Shown piece by piece: positions 19,291 through 30,308 of a DNA stretch of 64,000 bases. This DNA is from Halichondria panicea (lineage: Eukaryota > Porifera > Demospongiae > Suberitida > Halichondriidae). The notes under the pieces are model-generated. The model searched no databases and was not told where the DNA came from. It saw nothing but the letters and a program-made list of their open reading frames with translations. The position numbers were made by a program, and so were the translations under genes. Location: assembly GCF_963675165.1 (NCBI RefSeq), contig NC_087379.1, positions 124,001 through 188,000 on the forward strand, in the 5' to 3' direction. The number at the start of each line of letters is the position of its first letter. The first letter of the stretch is position 1.

Positions 19291-19941
19291 CTTGCAAACA
19301 GTGTCCTGGCCAGATAAAATCTCATTCTTCTGTGGAGTGAAACCCAGACCAGCCAGAATACAGCCAGCTCTGTGAGTGAGTGAGCACAGTGTGTAAGATG
19401 GTACTTGATCTACTGGGTACAGTCACCTTGCTGGTGCTTTGTCAGCGTCTATCTCCTGTAGTGGAAGGTATACCTCAGCCAGCTCATCAGAAGCGCTACA
19501 CATACAGAGGGAGGGGCAGATGAAAGGTAAATAAAGTACTGAAAAATAAGTGACTGAAATATACACACAAACCATAATCATACGAATGCTCACTAGCAGT
19601 CAAACACACAGTACACTACACACTAGGACACCTACACACTGGTAACCCTAATTATAGCTGGACACCAATTTGGTAATTTTTGTAATTTTACTGTACTTAA
19701 AACACCTCCCCCCACCCCTAGTATACAGACCTGCCTGCTGCTGTGTTCTTGTCCCCTGAGGCCAGTAGCTCCCCCTCTCTAGCGAGCAGCTGCACTCTCT
19801 CAGTGTCACACTTGAGTACACTATCCAGTGCTAGTGTGTTGTCCCCGGTGACCTCTTGCTCCACGTGTAGTACACTCACAACAGCTGGTAGACGCAGCTC
19901 ACGACACGCCATAGAGCGGAGGAGGGTGGACTTGCCAACAC
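19291..19941 (-). pseudogene. ABCF3: ABCF3-like exons, copy 2
   Basis: Exon 19731-19941 (Walker A VGKSTLLRSMACRELRLP, then LHVEQEVTGDNTLALDSV) has an open frame, but its AG acceptor is mutated (TGCACG). Exon 19427-19495 encodes the linker. Exon 19291-19369 encodes ILAGLGFTPQKNE; its donor GTAAGC is changed to ATAAGC. The ABC signature (FSGGW in this family) that should follow within the exon is absent, replaced by ILSGQDTVCK or, in another frame, LARTLFAR. Confidence 0.8.
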
Positions 19942-20350
19942 GTGCACGTGTGTGAGGGGGTGTGTGGTTAGGGCAGGGGAGAGACACACGTGTATCACTA
20001 CAAGTATGCTAGCTGCATGGTTAGATATCTGACACTATGTCCGGTTTAATGTTCAACCTGTGTGTGTGTGTGTGTGTGGGTGTGGGTGGGAGTGTGTGGG
20101 CGTGTGTGTGGGTGGGAGTGTGTGTGTGGGTGGCATAATAATTATACGTAATCATTAATTATTTTTATTGCACTATAATTATATAATAATTATTGGACGC
20201 TGGAATTCACCGAGCAATATTAAGCCACGTTAAAATTGTTTTTAGGCCTAAATCTTTGCACCAAGCTTAATTAACTATTGACTGTAACTCAGGGTCACAG
20301 CTTGCACCAGTATCCCCCCTCCCCTACACACACACAGTAGGTACACTGAC

Positions 20351-20520
20351 CAAGAGAAGCAACCTTGAGGGGAGCTCAGAGTGAAGTTGACCTTGACTCC
20401 AGTGCTGGAGGGGACATAGGGAAGTAAAACCACCTGTACCTTCAGCTTCCCCAGAGAGCTGGCTTTATGAAGGGAGCAGACAAGTGTGAGGACTGTGGCT
20501 GCTATCAAGGCTGCCTTCAT
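20351..20520 (-). CDS. NUP210: NUP210-like first exon with signal peptide, copy 3
   Basis: Same 170-bp layout as 4041-4210, with start, signal peptide, VVLLPYVPSSTGVKVNFTL and donor intact; Val replaces Arg two residues before the VVLLPY segment (KVQVVLL). Confidence 0.78.
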
Positions 20521-20688
20521 CTTGCATGATATCTAGTACAGTTTTCAGTGAGTCCACATGGCTTTCTGATCTCTGACCCCATATGCAACACCCCCTCATC
20601 TTGAGCAGCCACTCCCCCACTTTGTTTGCAGAATAAGTTAACAAAATTTCTTTACACAAATTAATAATAACACACTCATGCACCAATG

Positions 20689-20918
20689 CTAAGACTCAGA
20701 GTCCAATTGTTTGATGTGGTGTAGCACAGTGTCCATGGAGGGTCTGTCCTGAGGGGAGTGAGAGACACAGGAGGTGATGAGTGGGTGGAGCTCCCTCCAT
20801 ACACCTTCCATACTCGATAGCAGACCAAGAAATACAGCAGCTTCAGGAAATCTGCCATTCACCACTTCACAAGCAAGCATTCCAAAACTGTACACATCAT
20901 CTTTGTCCATGCACGAGA
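20689..20918 (-). CDS. Protein kinase C-lobe terminal exon, copy 3
   Basis: Open 230-bp exon, 168 bp upstream of NUP210 exon 1 on the same strand. Differs from copy 1 by single residues (FGML for FGVL, NGRF for NARF). Confidence 0.78.
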
Positions 20919-21686
20919 CTGTGGGGGGAGGGAAAATAGGTTCAGGAAATTGCTCACATAAACATAAATAACACAATCTACAATTAAATAGACAGTAGTG
21001 TACAACACAGGAATAGAGACAGTACTATCCAATGAGAGGTTAATGGATTGTGAATGACACTGTACAAGCTTGATTGCGTTGTAACTATAAATGGGAAATT
21101 GCATGACCAATCTATTGAGCGAATTTCGCAATTCGTAATTGAAAAGTCGCTGTATTTTAAACCGGATAATAATTATTATAGTACCAGGAGTTCATGCACT
21201 CCTGATGTAGTACAAAATGGGATCATCATAATTATACACGTATAATAATTATTATTACAAGCCATGTACAAGACTATGTAGCTGGTACCCTACACAGGTT
21301 TAGAATTTAATATCGCATGCATGCATGTTGCAGAAAGGCTGCTATTCCGTGAAAATTAAATCCGCGAAAACCTTTCAACGGTCATTCTACGAAAGTTTAT
21401 ACCCTACCCGCTATACGGTATACAGTACACACTGACAGTGGTGTGCCCGGAATATCTTAATTTTTCAAACCTCCATCTCATGAATGATCCTAGTAAACTA
21501 TAGGCCTTATTCTGTGGGCATATCTCTGAGTACAAGGGTCAGAGAATAACGAGCAAATTAGGTACACAAATAAATTCTAGAGAATGGATTACAAATTTCC
21601 CAGCAAACCTAGTGATGGATGACTATCGACACACCCACTACTTAACTGTAACTGTTTCCACATTAACCCCTTTGAAACGTACGTAC

Positions 21687-22864
21687 CTTCCTCGTAAAAA
21701 GCCTGCACACTGAAACGTTCGACTCCTCCCCCAACAGCAGCTCCCTCGTACGAGTTGTGATCTCAATACGCTCAATTGAGGCTACAAATACGTCACAACG
21801 CAGTGTCTGCCCCGTGGCTGCGTGTGTGTGTGGGTGTGGGTGTGTGTGTGTGGGTGTGATAAAGTTATGGCCGTTCAACAACCCCATCAGTTTAATCAAT
21901 GGTCCGAGGACTGCATGTTTACGTTGCCAAAACTTGAATTCAGTGGATCATAATTATTTCAACGATTTTCTGATTATGTGTAAGCTTAGAAAGAGACCTC
22001 AAAGTTCACAACAAATTCTGGCCGCAACAAAATTTTAGATCGAAAAACATAATTTGAAAGGTCTCTTTCTAAGCTTTCAGAAAAAAGTATCGTGAGAGTT
22101 TTGACATTAGATCAACGGAACTAAAGTTATGGCTATTGAAAGATGTTCAACTACCACTCCCCTGCATGCTAAGTCATCAATTTCGGCCATTTATTGCTAA
22201 ACAGGAGATTAGAATGGAGTGTGCGTGGGAGTTGTATAATCCTCTTTATGAGCTCCTAGCAATACATATTGCATAATGTACGGTACCTCCGTTTTATCAA
22301 AGTGAGCCGTGTTTTTGGTATCCATGGCTACCACTAGGGACTTCCCCTTGGTCCTAGTGGTGAGCAATCCCCTCCACCTCACAAGACCATTCAGTCACCT
22401 GATATAAAAAATGTATTACAATCTGAATTATACAACTGTCTACTACACTTTTCTTTGATGCAAATGTTCGTATGAACTGTTCTTACGTGCACTTTGTATT
22501 CTAAATATTGGTACAGCTCAGGATAGTGACGTTGAACCTAGCGGTAGAGCAGTTTTCATTTTTGTATGATGCTCTACAATACGAAAAATACGAACATTTC
22601 TACCTCACGTAAATTACTCGCTATACGGTAATTATTATTACAAGCCATGTACAAGCCTATGTAGCTGGTACCCTACACAGGTTTAGCTCTCAACAAGCTA
22701 GCTAGCACACTCACATTCAATTGGTGCTGGTATTTGAACTCTGTTTGGGGGTCCCAGAGAATGACGAGGTGTTTGGGGGTCACTTGCACTGGGTCGTTGA
22801 TCTCCACCACCTGGTGCTTGGTTATGAGGGTCGGGAGGTCATGAACCTCACCAGTGTCTGGGTG
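21687..22864 (-). pseudogene. NUP210: NUP210-like internal exons, copy 2
   Basis: Exons 21687-21817 (131 bp, frame lost after LLLGEES), 22287-22398 and 22715-22864 (150 bp, open, NDPVQV). Splice borders are kept. The unit is cut short at 23649, before the TRIM gene. Confidence 0.72.
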
Positions 22865-23044
22865 CTGCAAACAGTCAAGTAACTCAATGACGTTATCAGG
22901 AATGATCAGAGCCGTGGGTTATAGTGAGGGCGCCCTTGTTTAGAGGGTGATTGAAGAGCAGTATTTCATTAGATGTCAGTTCTGGTGGATTGCGAAGGAG
23001 GAGAGAAAGAAAGAAATTGACACTCAGGGAGCTGTGTGTGTGTG

Positions 23045-23079
<35 letters not shown>

Positions 23080-23572
23080 GTGGGTGGGTGGATAAGTACA
23101 GTATGGTGTGCAGTATAATAAAGAATTACATGTACTGTGTACTAGTATACACGTTGCATGCAGTCAACACAATTCCACCAACCTTATGATACTGGGATAC
23201 CAGACTACATTATGTTCTGGTGGTTCAATTTCAATGGTTTTATGGTTTTATGAAATAGCACAATCAACCCCCACATTATGAGCAACAAAATGTCAGAAAA
23301 AGACCAGGACTGTAGTCCATGGTATTTAGCTGAAATCTGGCTATAATTATGATCAATTTTAAGCATACCAAATGAATGAGCTCCATTTAACTTAAAAAAA
23401 GCTCCCATAACTTTCAGAATATATTCTCAATCAGACTACCGAAATTCAAGTTACAGGCTCTCAAAGTGGTACAGCCACCACTGTACACATGTAACTCTTA
23501 TAGGAAGTTCTATCAAAGTAATGGTATGCTAAAATCAGTGGCAAAAGTTGTCCCCCTCAACAACACACTTAC
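22865..23572. other. Spacer with GT tract, no gene
   Basis: Counterpart of 6611-7303; the (GT)n at about 23032-23080 is longer. Nothing coding seen. Confidence 0.5.
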
Positions 23573-23649
23573 TATCTGAGTCCTTGTGTTGTAGTGAGGA
23601 GGTCTGGGGGGTGCATGGGTAGAGCATTCTGATTGGACGATCACCACGT
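23573..23649 (-). pseudogene. NUP210: NUP210-like exon stub
   Basis: Left 77 bp of the exon seen in full at 7304, ending abruptly at CACCACGT, where the sequence switches to unrelated DNA and then to VPS26-block spacer at about 23785. Marks a duplication breakpoint. Confidence 0.65.
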
Positions 23650-24113
23650 CCATGCAGTGATGTGTAGTTGTCAAACGCCCTGGCCCCATACAGTGTTATT
23701 TCAATTTTGGTTCAAAGGACGCACAGGAACTGCAGGCAATTAAGACATTGAAAGTATTGTTGTTTGACAAAATCGACTAAATCTTAGTCCATCAACACGT
23801 ACACTATATTGCAATACTCTGCACAGGAAACTGTAGACAATTATGTAATTACGATAACTACAGTGCAGCAAGTGTACCTGCATGAATATTGTGATTGTTG
23901 GTCTGAGTCAATAGAGGGTAGTCTGGCATATGACCAATCACTGGTCGTATCGTCATGGAAACAGGTTTGGCAGGCACAAGAGATTCTGCAAGGACAAATG
24001 TAGCTCTGTATTATTTAGATTTAGCAAGGGGACAATGATCCACTATCAGGAGCATGCACGTGGTGTGGCTGTACGTGCCTGGCTATAATTATCCAAACTC
24101 ATAGAATGGAGTA
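23650..24113. other. Breakpoint filler plus VPS26-block spacer, no gene
   Basis: About 130 bp of sequence not seen elsewhere in the window, then a copy of 1467-1790 lacking the VPS26 exon. No coding signal. Confidence 0.5.
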
Positions 24114-24308
24114 TTGTATAGCGGGTAATTTTCGTGGGGTAAAATATTCGTTATTTTCGTGGGCAGGCTGACCTCCACGAAATTTTAACGCAGGAGTGGC
24201 TTATCGTAACGTAGGAATACAGGCAGGCAACGAGACTAAACACTCACGAAACTACCGTTTCTCGAGTTGAACGAAATTTTTACCCCACGAAAATCACCCG
24301 CTATACGG
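24114..24308. mobile_element. 195-bp TIR MITE with paralogous empty sites
   Basis: Termini GTATAGCGGGTAATTTTCG (24116) and CGAAAATCACCCGCTATAC (to 24306) are inverted repeats that extend about 36 bp with few mismatches. TA flanks each end. The uninterrupted site GGAGTATACCTAGCG is at about 1786, 48091 and 56994. Half-copies of the same terminus are in every NUP210 spacer. Confidence 0.88.
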
Positions 24309-24975
24309 TATGCCTAGCGTTATCTTGTATATAATAATTACAAGATAAACATACAAGTGTCTAAAGTCTGTGTTGAGTTTGACCTTCATAAAGTTGTCAT
24401 AACTTAATTTGTCATACTTCACTGAAATTCAAAGTCCATTAGTTAAAAAGCCCTTCTATCTATATGCTGTAGAGCTGGTAAGCTCCAACTAGCTAAAAGT
24501 TAGCATTTTCCGTGTAGAAGTCCCAGGCATACTTGTCCACCACATAAAGCATAAACTAGAGCACTAAAGTGCAAACCCTCGGCTGGTGACATGATTATAA
24601 AGAAACCAGAAGACTGATATAATGCAGTGCATATAGTGATGTTGTTATCATCATCCATGACTTGCACAGCAACTCAGGAGCAATAAAACTAAACCAGACT
24701 GGAGGCATGCTGAAACATTTGAGAACAGGTAGTAGTACTATAAATATATGCACTGTGGATTAGGATCACAGCAAAGAAGCATGGAGTCTCAGAGAAGTAT
24801 GGCTCCAGGTCCTGCATGGATCCCAGTCAGCTAAAGCAAGCTTTCTGCTTTAGTGACCCTGTTCCAATATTGTTCCTGGTATATACAGCTTTCTACTTTA
24901 GTGACCCTGTTCCATTGTTTCTGGACCTGGTACAGGATCACTTCAGTTATAAGTAACGCATGTGCAAGTTCTGTT

Positions 24976-25253
24976 CAAGCTACATTTTGCTCGCTTTTAT
25001 TAGACAACGAAGCTTTAACACCGAAAGCTGCCACTATTAGAAGTACTGACTTGTTGTGTGGAGGCTACCCATGCTGTAAACGCAGTGCTAGAGCATCCAG
25101 GTAAGCAGACCCAGTCACAAGCTTCTTAGCTTTTGCTCGTTTTTATTTGACAACGAAGGTTTAACATGAAATTCTGCCACTATTAAAATTAATAACTTGT
25201 TGTATGAAGGCTATCCATGCTGTAAACGCAGTGTTGTGGCATCCAGGTGAGTA
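24976..25253 (+). repeat. Tandem exon-like duplication on the + strand
   Basis: Two related ~125-bp segments begin TTTTGCTCG and end CATCCAG|GTAAGC (about 25101) and CATCCAG|GTGAGT (about 25247), both ideal splice donors. In one frame both encode GYPCCKRS; the second carries a stop upstream. It may be a duplicated exon of an unrecognised + strand gene. Confidence 0.4.
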
Positions 25254-25262
25254 GATTCACCT

Positions 25263-25300
25263 GTCACAAACAAACAAACAAACAAACAAACAAACAAACC
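25263..25300. repeat. (CAAA)n microsatellite
   Basis: Near-perfect run of CAAA units; single copy in the window. Confidence 0.95.
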
Positions 25301-25432
25301 AAACGACTACTATAACCCGTGGCCGCCCACGCGCCTCGGGTTAATGAAGCCATAATTGACCTAATAACTTCCGGGGTTGAACTCAATGCAAATAGACTTT
25401 AGTGTGTGTGTGTGTGTGTGTGTTGGGCTAAC

Positions 25433-25717
25433 CTCAGTGATGATAATCTTGTGGTTCATTTTGTCAAATACATTCACAGTGATGGCGTAGTCTCTACCCT
25501 CCTCCAACATCCAGTTGTTGCCGGGGGCGATGGAAAAACCTGGAGAAGGGAGAATCATAAGAATGCACAATCAGCATTGTTTGTTTAACCCTTTGCTCAC
25601 CAAGGTAATGAGGAGGGACGACGTGTATTCCAGCACTTGGTTTAGAGGCTGATGGAGTGTGTAACATGTCTGGAGGGTGGCTAAGAAAATGATGACATCA
25701 TCGACAAAGTTTCTAAA
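25433..25717 (-). pseudogene. NUP210: NUP210-like exons (copy C), uninterrupted FSIAP exon
   Basis: Exon 25433-25539 (107 bp) reads FSIAPGNNWMLEEGRDYAIT and VFDKMNHKIIITE with acceptor CTCCAG and donor GAG|GTTAGC. It is the only full, unbroken copy of this exon. Exon 25601-25717 has lost its acceptor end; the sequence jumps at about 25717 to a shortened GD exon. Confidence 0.78.
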
Positions 25718-25740
25718 GCTCTATGATATCAACCCTTTCC

Positions 25741-25807
25741 CTCAGACGGACCTTGACAGTACCAGTGTGTTGACGCCCGCCACCAGCACTATGTCACCAT
25801 GGAGACC
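25741..25807 (-). pseudogene. NUP210: NUP210-like GD exon stub (copy C)
   Basis: Reads GLHGDIVLVAGVNT then loses frame. The PDIIKLL exon that should follow is deleted. Confidence 0.6.
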
Positions 25808-25977
25808 CTGCAGCGGATGGGGGGTTGGGTGAGGTAAGATACTAAAGGTACGACTATAACAGGAGAGACTCAGTACACACGTACACAGGGACAGCATGGA
25901 CAAAGAATTCACTGGTTTCAATTTCAATATTCATTAGCAATGTTACAATAACTCAACAATTTAATAATAAAAATAAA

Positions 25978-28185
25978 CTAGTAAAATATTTGCACTCTAT
26001 TGTTGTAACAATCAGACACATACACCACACCACACTGGTCTACTGCTATGCCATGAGGGTATCTGAACTGTCCTGGTCCAGATCCATTTGATCCAAACGA
26101 CTTGAGAAACACTCCCTCACACGTGAACACTGAGACACGATAGTTCACATTCTCCCCCACATACACCAGATCATCACTGTCCACACAGATGCTGATAGGC
26201 GAGTAAAGTTCTCCATTTCCACTGCCTTTCTTCCCAAACTGCCTCAGATAGCCACCATCGGGTGTGAAGACTTGCACTCGAGCATTAATATAATCAGCCA
26301 CATACACACAACCACTACGATCGGATGCAACGCCCCAGGGAGAGCTAAACTGTCCATTACCACTGCCTTCACTGCCGAACTTGCTGGAGAAAGTGAGGTC
26401 AGAGTTGAAGATGTGAACACAGTGAGCACTAATATCAATCACATACACCTTCCCATTGACACTGTTGACACAAACACCAATCGGATTGTTAAACTGTCCA
26501 GGATCATCGCCATGACTACCTACTGCTGCTATCAGGTCTCCTCCACGTGAGAATTTCAACAGTCGATTATTATCACGATCCACCACCAGAATATTGTCAT
26601 TACCGTCCACTGCCACACCTTGAAGACTCTTCATCTCTCCAACAGCTGTGCCTCGAGTGTCTAATGTTCGCAGCTTGTCTCCTGTGGGGCTAAATATCGA
26701 GACAACACCAGCGTCCTGTTCAGCCATAATTATCTCCCCAGCTTGGTTGAGTGCCACTCCATACGGTGTCTTGAGATCATTGATAGCCTTGATAACAGTT
26801 CCTAGTTTATCGATCGTAGGCTTGACTGCCACAGGGAATGGACTTCCTGCCACTTCCTCTCCACCCACTCTCACGATCAGCTTGCTGGCCCCGCCCACTG
26901 TCGGCTGGTAGGAGATCTCGTACTCTCCCTTCCCTCGTTCGTTCACAACACATTTTGTGGTTTTGTCAGTTATTTTGGAGATAAATTTGGCTTCTGGTGG
27001 GGCTGAAATTTTGGCGGAGAGGAATCGACAATATGCAGTTACTTTTTGTCCAACAATTGCTTTTCGAGGAATAACAACATCATAATACAAGGCACCGACT
27101 TTCTTGCACTCTTTGACTAGCTGAGCAGAAGGCACAAAACAGGTGTTGGTTGTCTCACGAGGCTCTAGGGTGTTGGGGTCAAAGGTGTCCACCAGCTCTC
27201 TCACTTGCTTCACCACACCTTGCTTCATCTTGAGCACGTCTCCTGGAGACCCGGTACGAATGCTCTCCCTCACGAAATGCAGGCAGCTGCTACGTTGGGT
27301 TTGGAGGATCTCCACCTCCTCTCGCTGAGCAGAGAGGCTCTTGAGCTGTTGTTGGGTGTGGCCTTCCAACTCCGCCATAAGCTCCCCCTCACGAGCATCA
27401 AGAGCTCGACGAATCTCATCAAATTTTGAGTGGATATTGGTCGCAAGTTTTCTTCCGTGTTCAATAATTTCGGCATGTCGTCCATCCAGATTGACGAGAG
27501 CTGTGTCGGTGGCCTCTAGCTGTTTCTCAACGGGTCTCAGGGAGTCCAGGATCTCTTTCTTGTGGCTCTCAAAGGTGTCGGAAATCACACAGTACTTGTG
27601 GTCTTTGTGTATATGAATGATGCAATCTCGGCAAATCAACTCCCCACAAGGTTCGCAATAAAGTTTCATGTTTTCGTCGTGTTTGGGGCAGCGAGGGGAC
27701 GTCTTCTTTGGGGAAACCAAGCGAATCAAATCCCCATCTACTTTTTGGATAGTAACAATTTCGTGATTCTTGAGCTCGTCCCATTCTTTGTGTATATCAG
27801 TACACTTCTCGCAGATGAACTTGGTGCATTGTCGGCAAAAGCTGGTGGCTTTACGATTGGTAACAGAACACTTCTCACAGGCCAATTTCTGAGGCTCTTT
27901 AATCTTCTTGAGTGTTTCCTGGATGTCAAAGAGATGGTGTACATTGAAGGCAGCCTGGAGGCCACTCACACCAGTGGGGGGTAGGGGGGTGGGCCGGCGA
28001 CACTTGGGGCATTCCAGCTGGCCTTGTCGATTGTGGGCAACTATATCCTCGAGACAATGTTGACAGTAGATGTGGAAACAGGAGAGCAGTCGAGGGTTGG
28101 TGTAGGGCTCCAGACAGACTAGGCATGACAGCTGGTCCTCCACTTTGGAGAGAGCTTCTTGAGCAGCACTCGGCCTCTCAGCCAT
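25978..28185 (-). CDS. TRIM-NHL E3 ubiquitin ligase, copy T2
   Basis: Complete 735-residue gene with the layout of T1 and all RING ligands. The ATG at 28185 is used; the frame is open upstream, but the CTCAG acceptor at about 28195 indicates that this part is intron. Distinctive: a private B-box 1 (CSVTNRKAT, TDIHKEWDELKNHE), B-box 2 of the ICRDCIIH type shared with T3, coiled coil of the DEIRRALDA type shared with T1, and the filamin segment starting RKAIVGQKVTAYC shared with T1. All six NHL blades are full length. Loop residues differ from the other copies (EQDA, DRDN, DISA, DYIN, ENVN, DCYN at the second loop). Confidence 0.94.
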   Translation of the reverse strand: MAERPSAAQEALSKVEDQLSCLVCLEPYTNPRLLSCFHIYCQHCLEDIVAHNRQGQLECPKCRRPTPLPPTGVSGLQAAFNVHHLFDIQETLKKIKEPQKLACEKCSVTNRKATSFCRQCTKFICEKCTDIHKEWDELKNHEIVTIQKVDGDLIRLVSPKKTSPRCPKHDENMKLYCEPCGELICRDCIIHIHKDHKYCVISDTFESHKKEILDSLRPVEKQLEATDTALVNLDGRHAEIIEHGRKLATNIHSKFDEIRRALDAREGELMAELEGHTQQQLKSLSAQREEVEILQTQRSSCLHFVRESIRTGSPGDVLKMKQGVVKQVRELVDTFDPNTLEPRETTNTCFVPSAQLVKECKKVGALYYDVVIPRKAIVGQKVTAYCRFLSAKISAPPEAKFISKITDKTTKCVVNERGKGEYEISYQPTVGGASKLIVRVGGEEVAGSPFPVAVKPTIDKLGTVIKAINDLKTPYGVALNQAGEIIMAEQDAGVVSIFSPTGDKLRTLDTRGTAVGEMKSLQGVAVDGNDNILVVDRDNNRLLKFSRGGDLIAAVGSHGDDPGQFNNPIGVCVNSVNGKVYVIDISAHCVHIFNSDLTFSSKFGSEGSGNGQFSSPWGVASDRSGCVYVADYINARVQVFTPDGGYLRQFGKKGSGNGELYSPISICVDSDDLVYVGENVNYRVSVFTCEGVFLKSFGSNGSGPGQFRYPHGIAVDQCGVVYVSDCYNNRVQIFY

Positions 28186-29180
28186 TGACACAAAACTGAG
28201 GGGGAGAGAAAAGAATAACAATAGGCTAAAAAGGGGGCGTGTCAAGCTTTATAATAATAATAGCAAAGAATTCAAGCAATGAAAACTACAAACAAATGTA
28301 TCAGAACGTGTACAATAATTATGCTCACCTTTAGAAAAGTGTTTAGTAGTAGAAAGAAAAGCTCAAAGCTTGGCAAAAGCAGCTATAGACTCACAGCTCT
28401 CACAGTGACAGGTCAGGTGATGCATGCACAACAATATTCATAGGATCAAAGTATTGATTATGGTTAGACCATAATGGTACACACATACTTGTGGCTATAT
28501 TGCCTAGCAACATTCTACACCCACTCTATTGCTAGCCCTCTGACCAGTTGCCTGAGATACAGACAACACACACTCATACAATGTCACCCTCCATGTTAAC
28601 AACACTCCATACCATGTTGAAATTGATCTCACATCATGCACCCAATGCACACACACAAGATCACAAAATGTATTCAAATTCATCATAATACAAAATCAGC
28701 ATACATACATACATACATACATACGGATGATAATCTCTATGTGTATAATTATGTTAGAACACTCTTAATTGGGTCCATGAGATGCATGGTTGAGTGGACT
28801 CCATTGCCCCACCCACTCACACCACCGGCCTTCTCTTGTGGTCGGGATATTTACGTATCAAAACTTTTCTTGCTAATGACAATAATCCAGTGTTGAAGGG
28901 ATGAGCAATATATACAAGCTCAACAACGCACCGGGAGATACCCAGCGAGACAGAGACGAAACAATCAACACTAGGCAATTATTTCCAAGTGCTCATTGTC
29001 CATCACCCCAATGCCCATACAAGCAGCCTGAGACCACTTGTGTACAAGGAACAAACATCATTATTGAGAGGGATTGAGAATACACACATTGATTAAGAGT
29101 TGGTGCAACTGAAACCCAGCCTTCAAGAGAAGCTCTAAAACTGTCAGACAGTGGACTAGTGGACCTGCTAGACCCAACCC
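28186..29180 (-). promoter_or_regulatory. TRIM-NHL T2 leader intron, 5' exon and upstream region
   Basis: Leader-exon donor CTAAAG|GTGAGC at 28327-28328 and acceptor just above the ATG give an intron of about 130 bp. The upstream part contains (CATA)n at about 28703-28727. Confidence 0.5.
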
Positions 29181-29290
29181 AGTCACTTAGACCAATCTAC
29201 ACACACGCAGTTTCCAAACTGAACATAACACCCACCAAAAGAGAACAACCTGAACAATCCCTTACAGATACACCATAATTATATCTACAG
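29181..29290 (+). mobile_element. Short retroelement fragment
   Basis: CACTTAGACCAATCTACACA through CCTTACAGAT, identical in outline to 61320-61410 and 39290-39390. Too short to classify by itself. Confidence 0.5.
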
Positions 29291-29571
29291 ACAAATGACA
29301 TTTTAACCGAAATCGAATTATGTAACTTAAATGTGTTTAACTACCCCTCCCCTCAAGAAGAGTACGTTTGATCTTTAATGGTTACTAAAGCACACTAACT
29401 ACAAACAAAAGGATTATATGTACTAGCCTCGTTCACCGGCCTACCCTGGGATCCAGGCTATAATTATATGTACATGACATAATTATGTACAGTACATGAC
29501 CTTGCAGTATTGACCCTAAACACACACCTGGGTACATACTGTCAAGGAGGTCATGATGAACACACACTAAC

Positions 29572-29678
29572 CTGAGGAGATAGGTTCTCCCTGGAGAGTA
29601 AGGAGGGCAGGTACTGGTTGGAGGAGGCCGTGAGAACAGCTGCACCAGACACACCTCCCAGTCTCACACACACTAGAG
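29572..29678 (-). other. Unrecognised conserved exon (F3), copy 2
   Basis: Acceptor TTGTGCAG and donor CCTCAG|GTTAGT both intact; open frame LVCVRLGGVSGAAVLTASSN to LSPQ. Best-preserved form together with 39842, 49273 and 62629. Confidence 0.45.
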
Positions 29679-29695
29679 CTGCACAACAGACACAC

Positions 29696-30165
29696 CAGGA
29701 TGGAGCACGCCCAGTTTCCCGATCACCTTCCCACGTACACACACCTCTGCACAACGGCCCAGGAAATAGGTACAGTCTGTGGAGTGTGTGTGCAGGGGAG
29801 GGGGCGGTAAACACAAGCAGTGCAGAAGTGTGGGCAGTGAGCAAGTGTAGTTGTAGGAATTAATTTTCTGACAAAATAATCTTCCCAACACATACACTTC
29901 AAAAAACCTCAAGGCCATTTATTCCCAACAAACTGGACTGAATGCATATACAGTAGTTCCTTCACAAGTCCCTAACACACATACACAGCTGTGCTTATGC
30001 AACCCTCACCTTCACCTGCCTTGAGGAAGTATCCACTGCCATCTTTGGTGAAGGACACCTCCAGCAGCTACATGACACGGTCCAGTAGTCCATGGATCAC
30101 TTCAAACCCGGGGGTACGACTATAATACACTGCACACAACCGACGATGGTTCCGTGTTCCCACAT
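29696..30165 (-). pseudogene. FARSB: FARSB-like exons, copy 2
   Basis: Exon 30010-30165 (156 bp) and exon 29696-29776 (81 bp, YFLGRCAEVCVRGKVIGKL), with all four splice sites present. The TAG after GLLDRVM is the only clear defect in the first exon. Confidence 0.8.
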
Positions 30166-30308
30166 CTACAGCATAGGACACACAAATTAGTGAGCTTTGG
30201 CACTGCGAGCAATTAGCGGTTTTAAGACACTTTAATTGTATACAATAGTGCTTTCTCAGAGCTACAGAATGCGTCTTTGAGTTTGTTAAATAGGACGTTC
30301 CTAACACA

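Larger units (their letters stand above)
24309..25432. other. Unit-specific region with repeats, no confident gene
   Basis: About 24363-24440 matches 61752-61835 in inverse orientation (an interspersed repeat). CTTTAGTGACCCTGTTCCA occurs twice near 24850-24915. A tandem duplication with splice-donor-like ends is at 24976-25253. A (CAAA)n tract lies at 25263-25300. Confidence 0.5.

Noticed and set aside
28186-28245. N-terminal extension of T2 (MTRPLFSLLLFFSLPLSFVS) as a signal peptide
   Set aside because: It is pyrimidine-rich intron sequence ending in a CTCAG acceptor; the other copies lack an open frame here and a cytosolic TRIM needs no signal.
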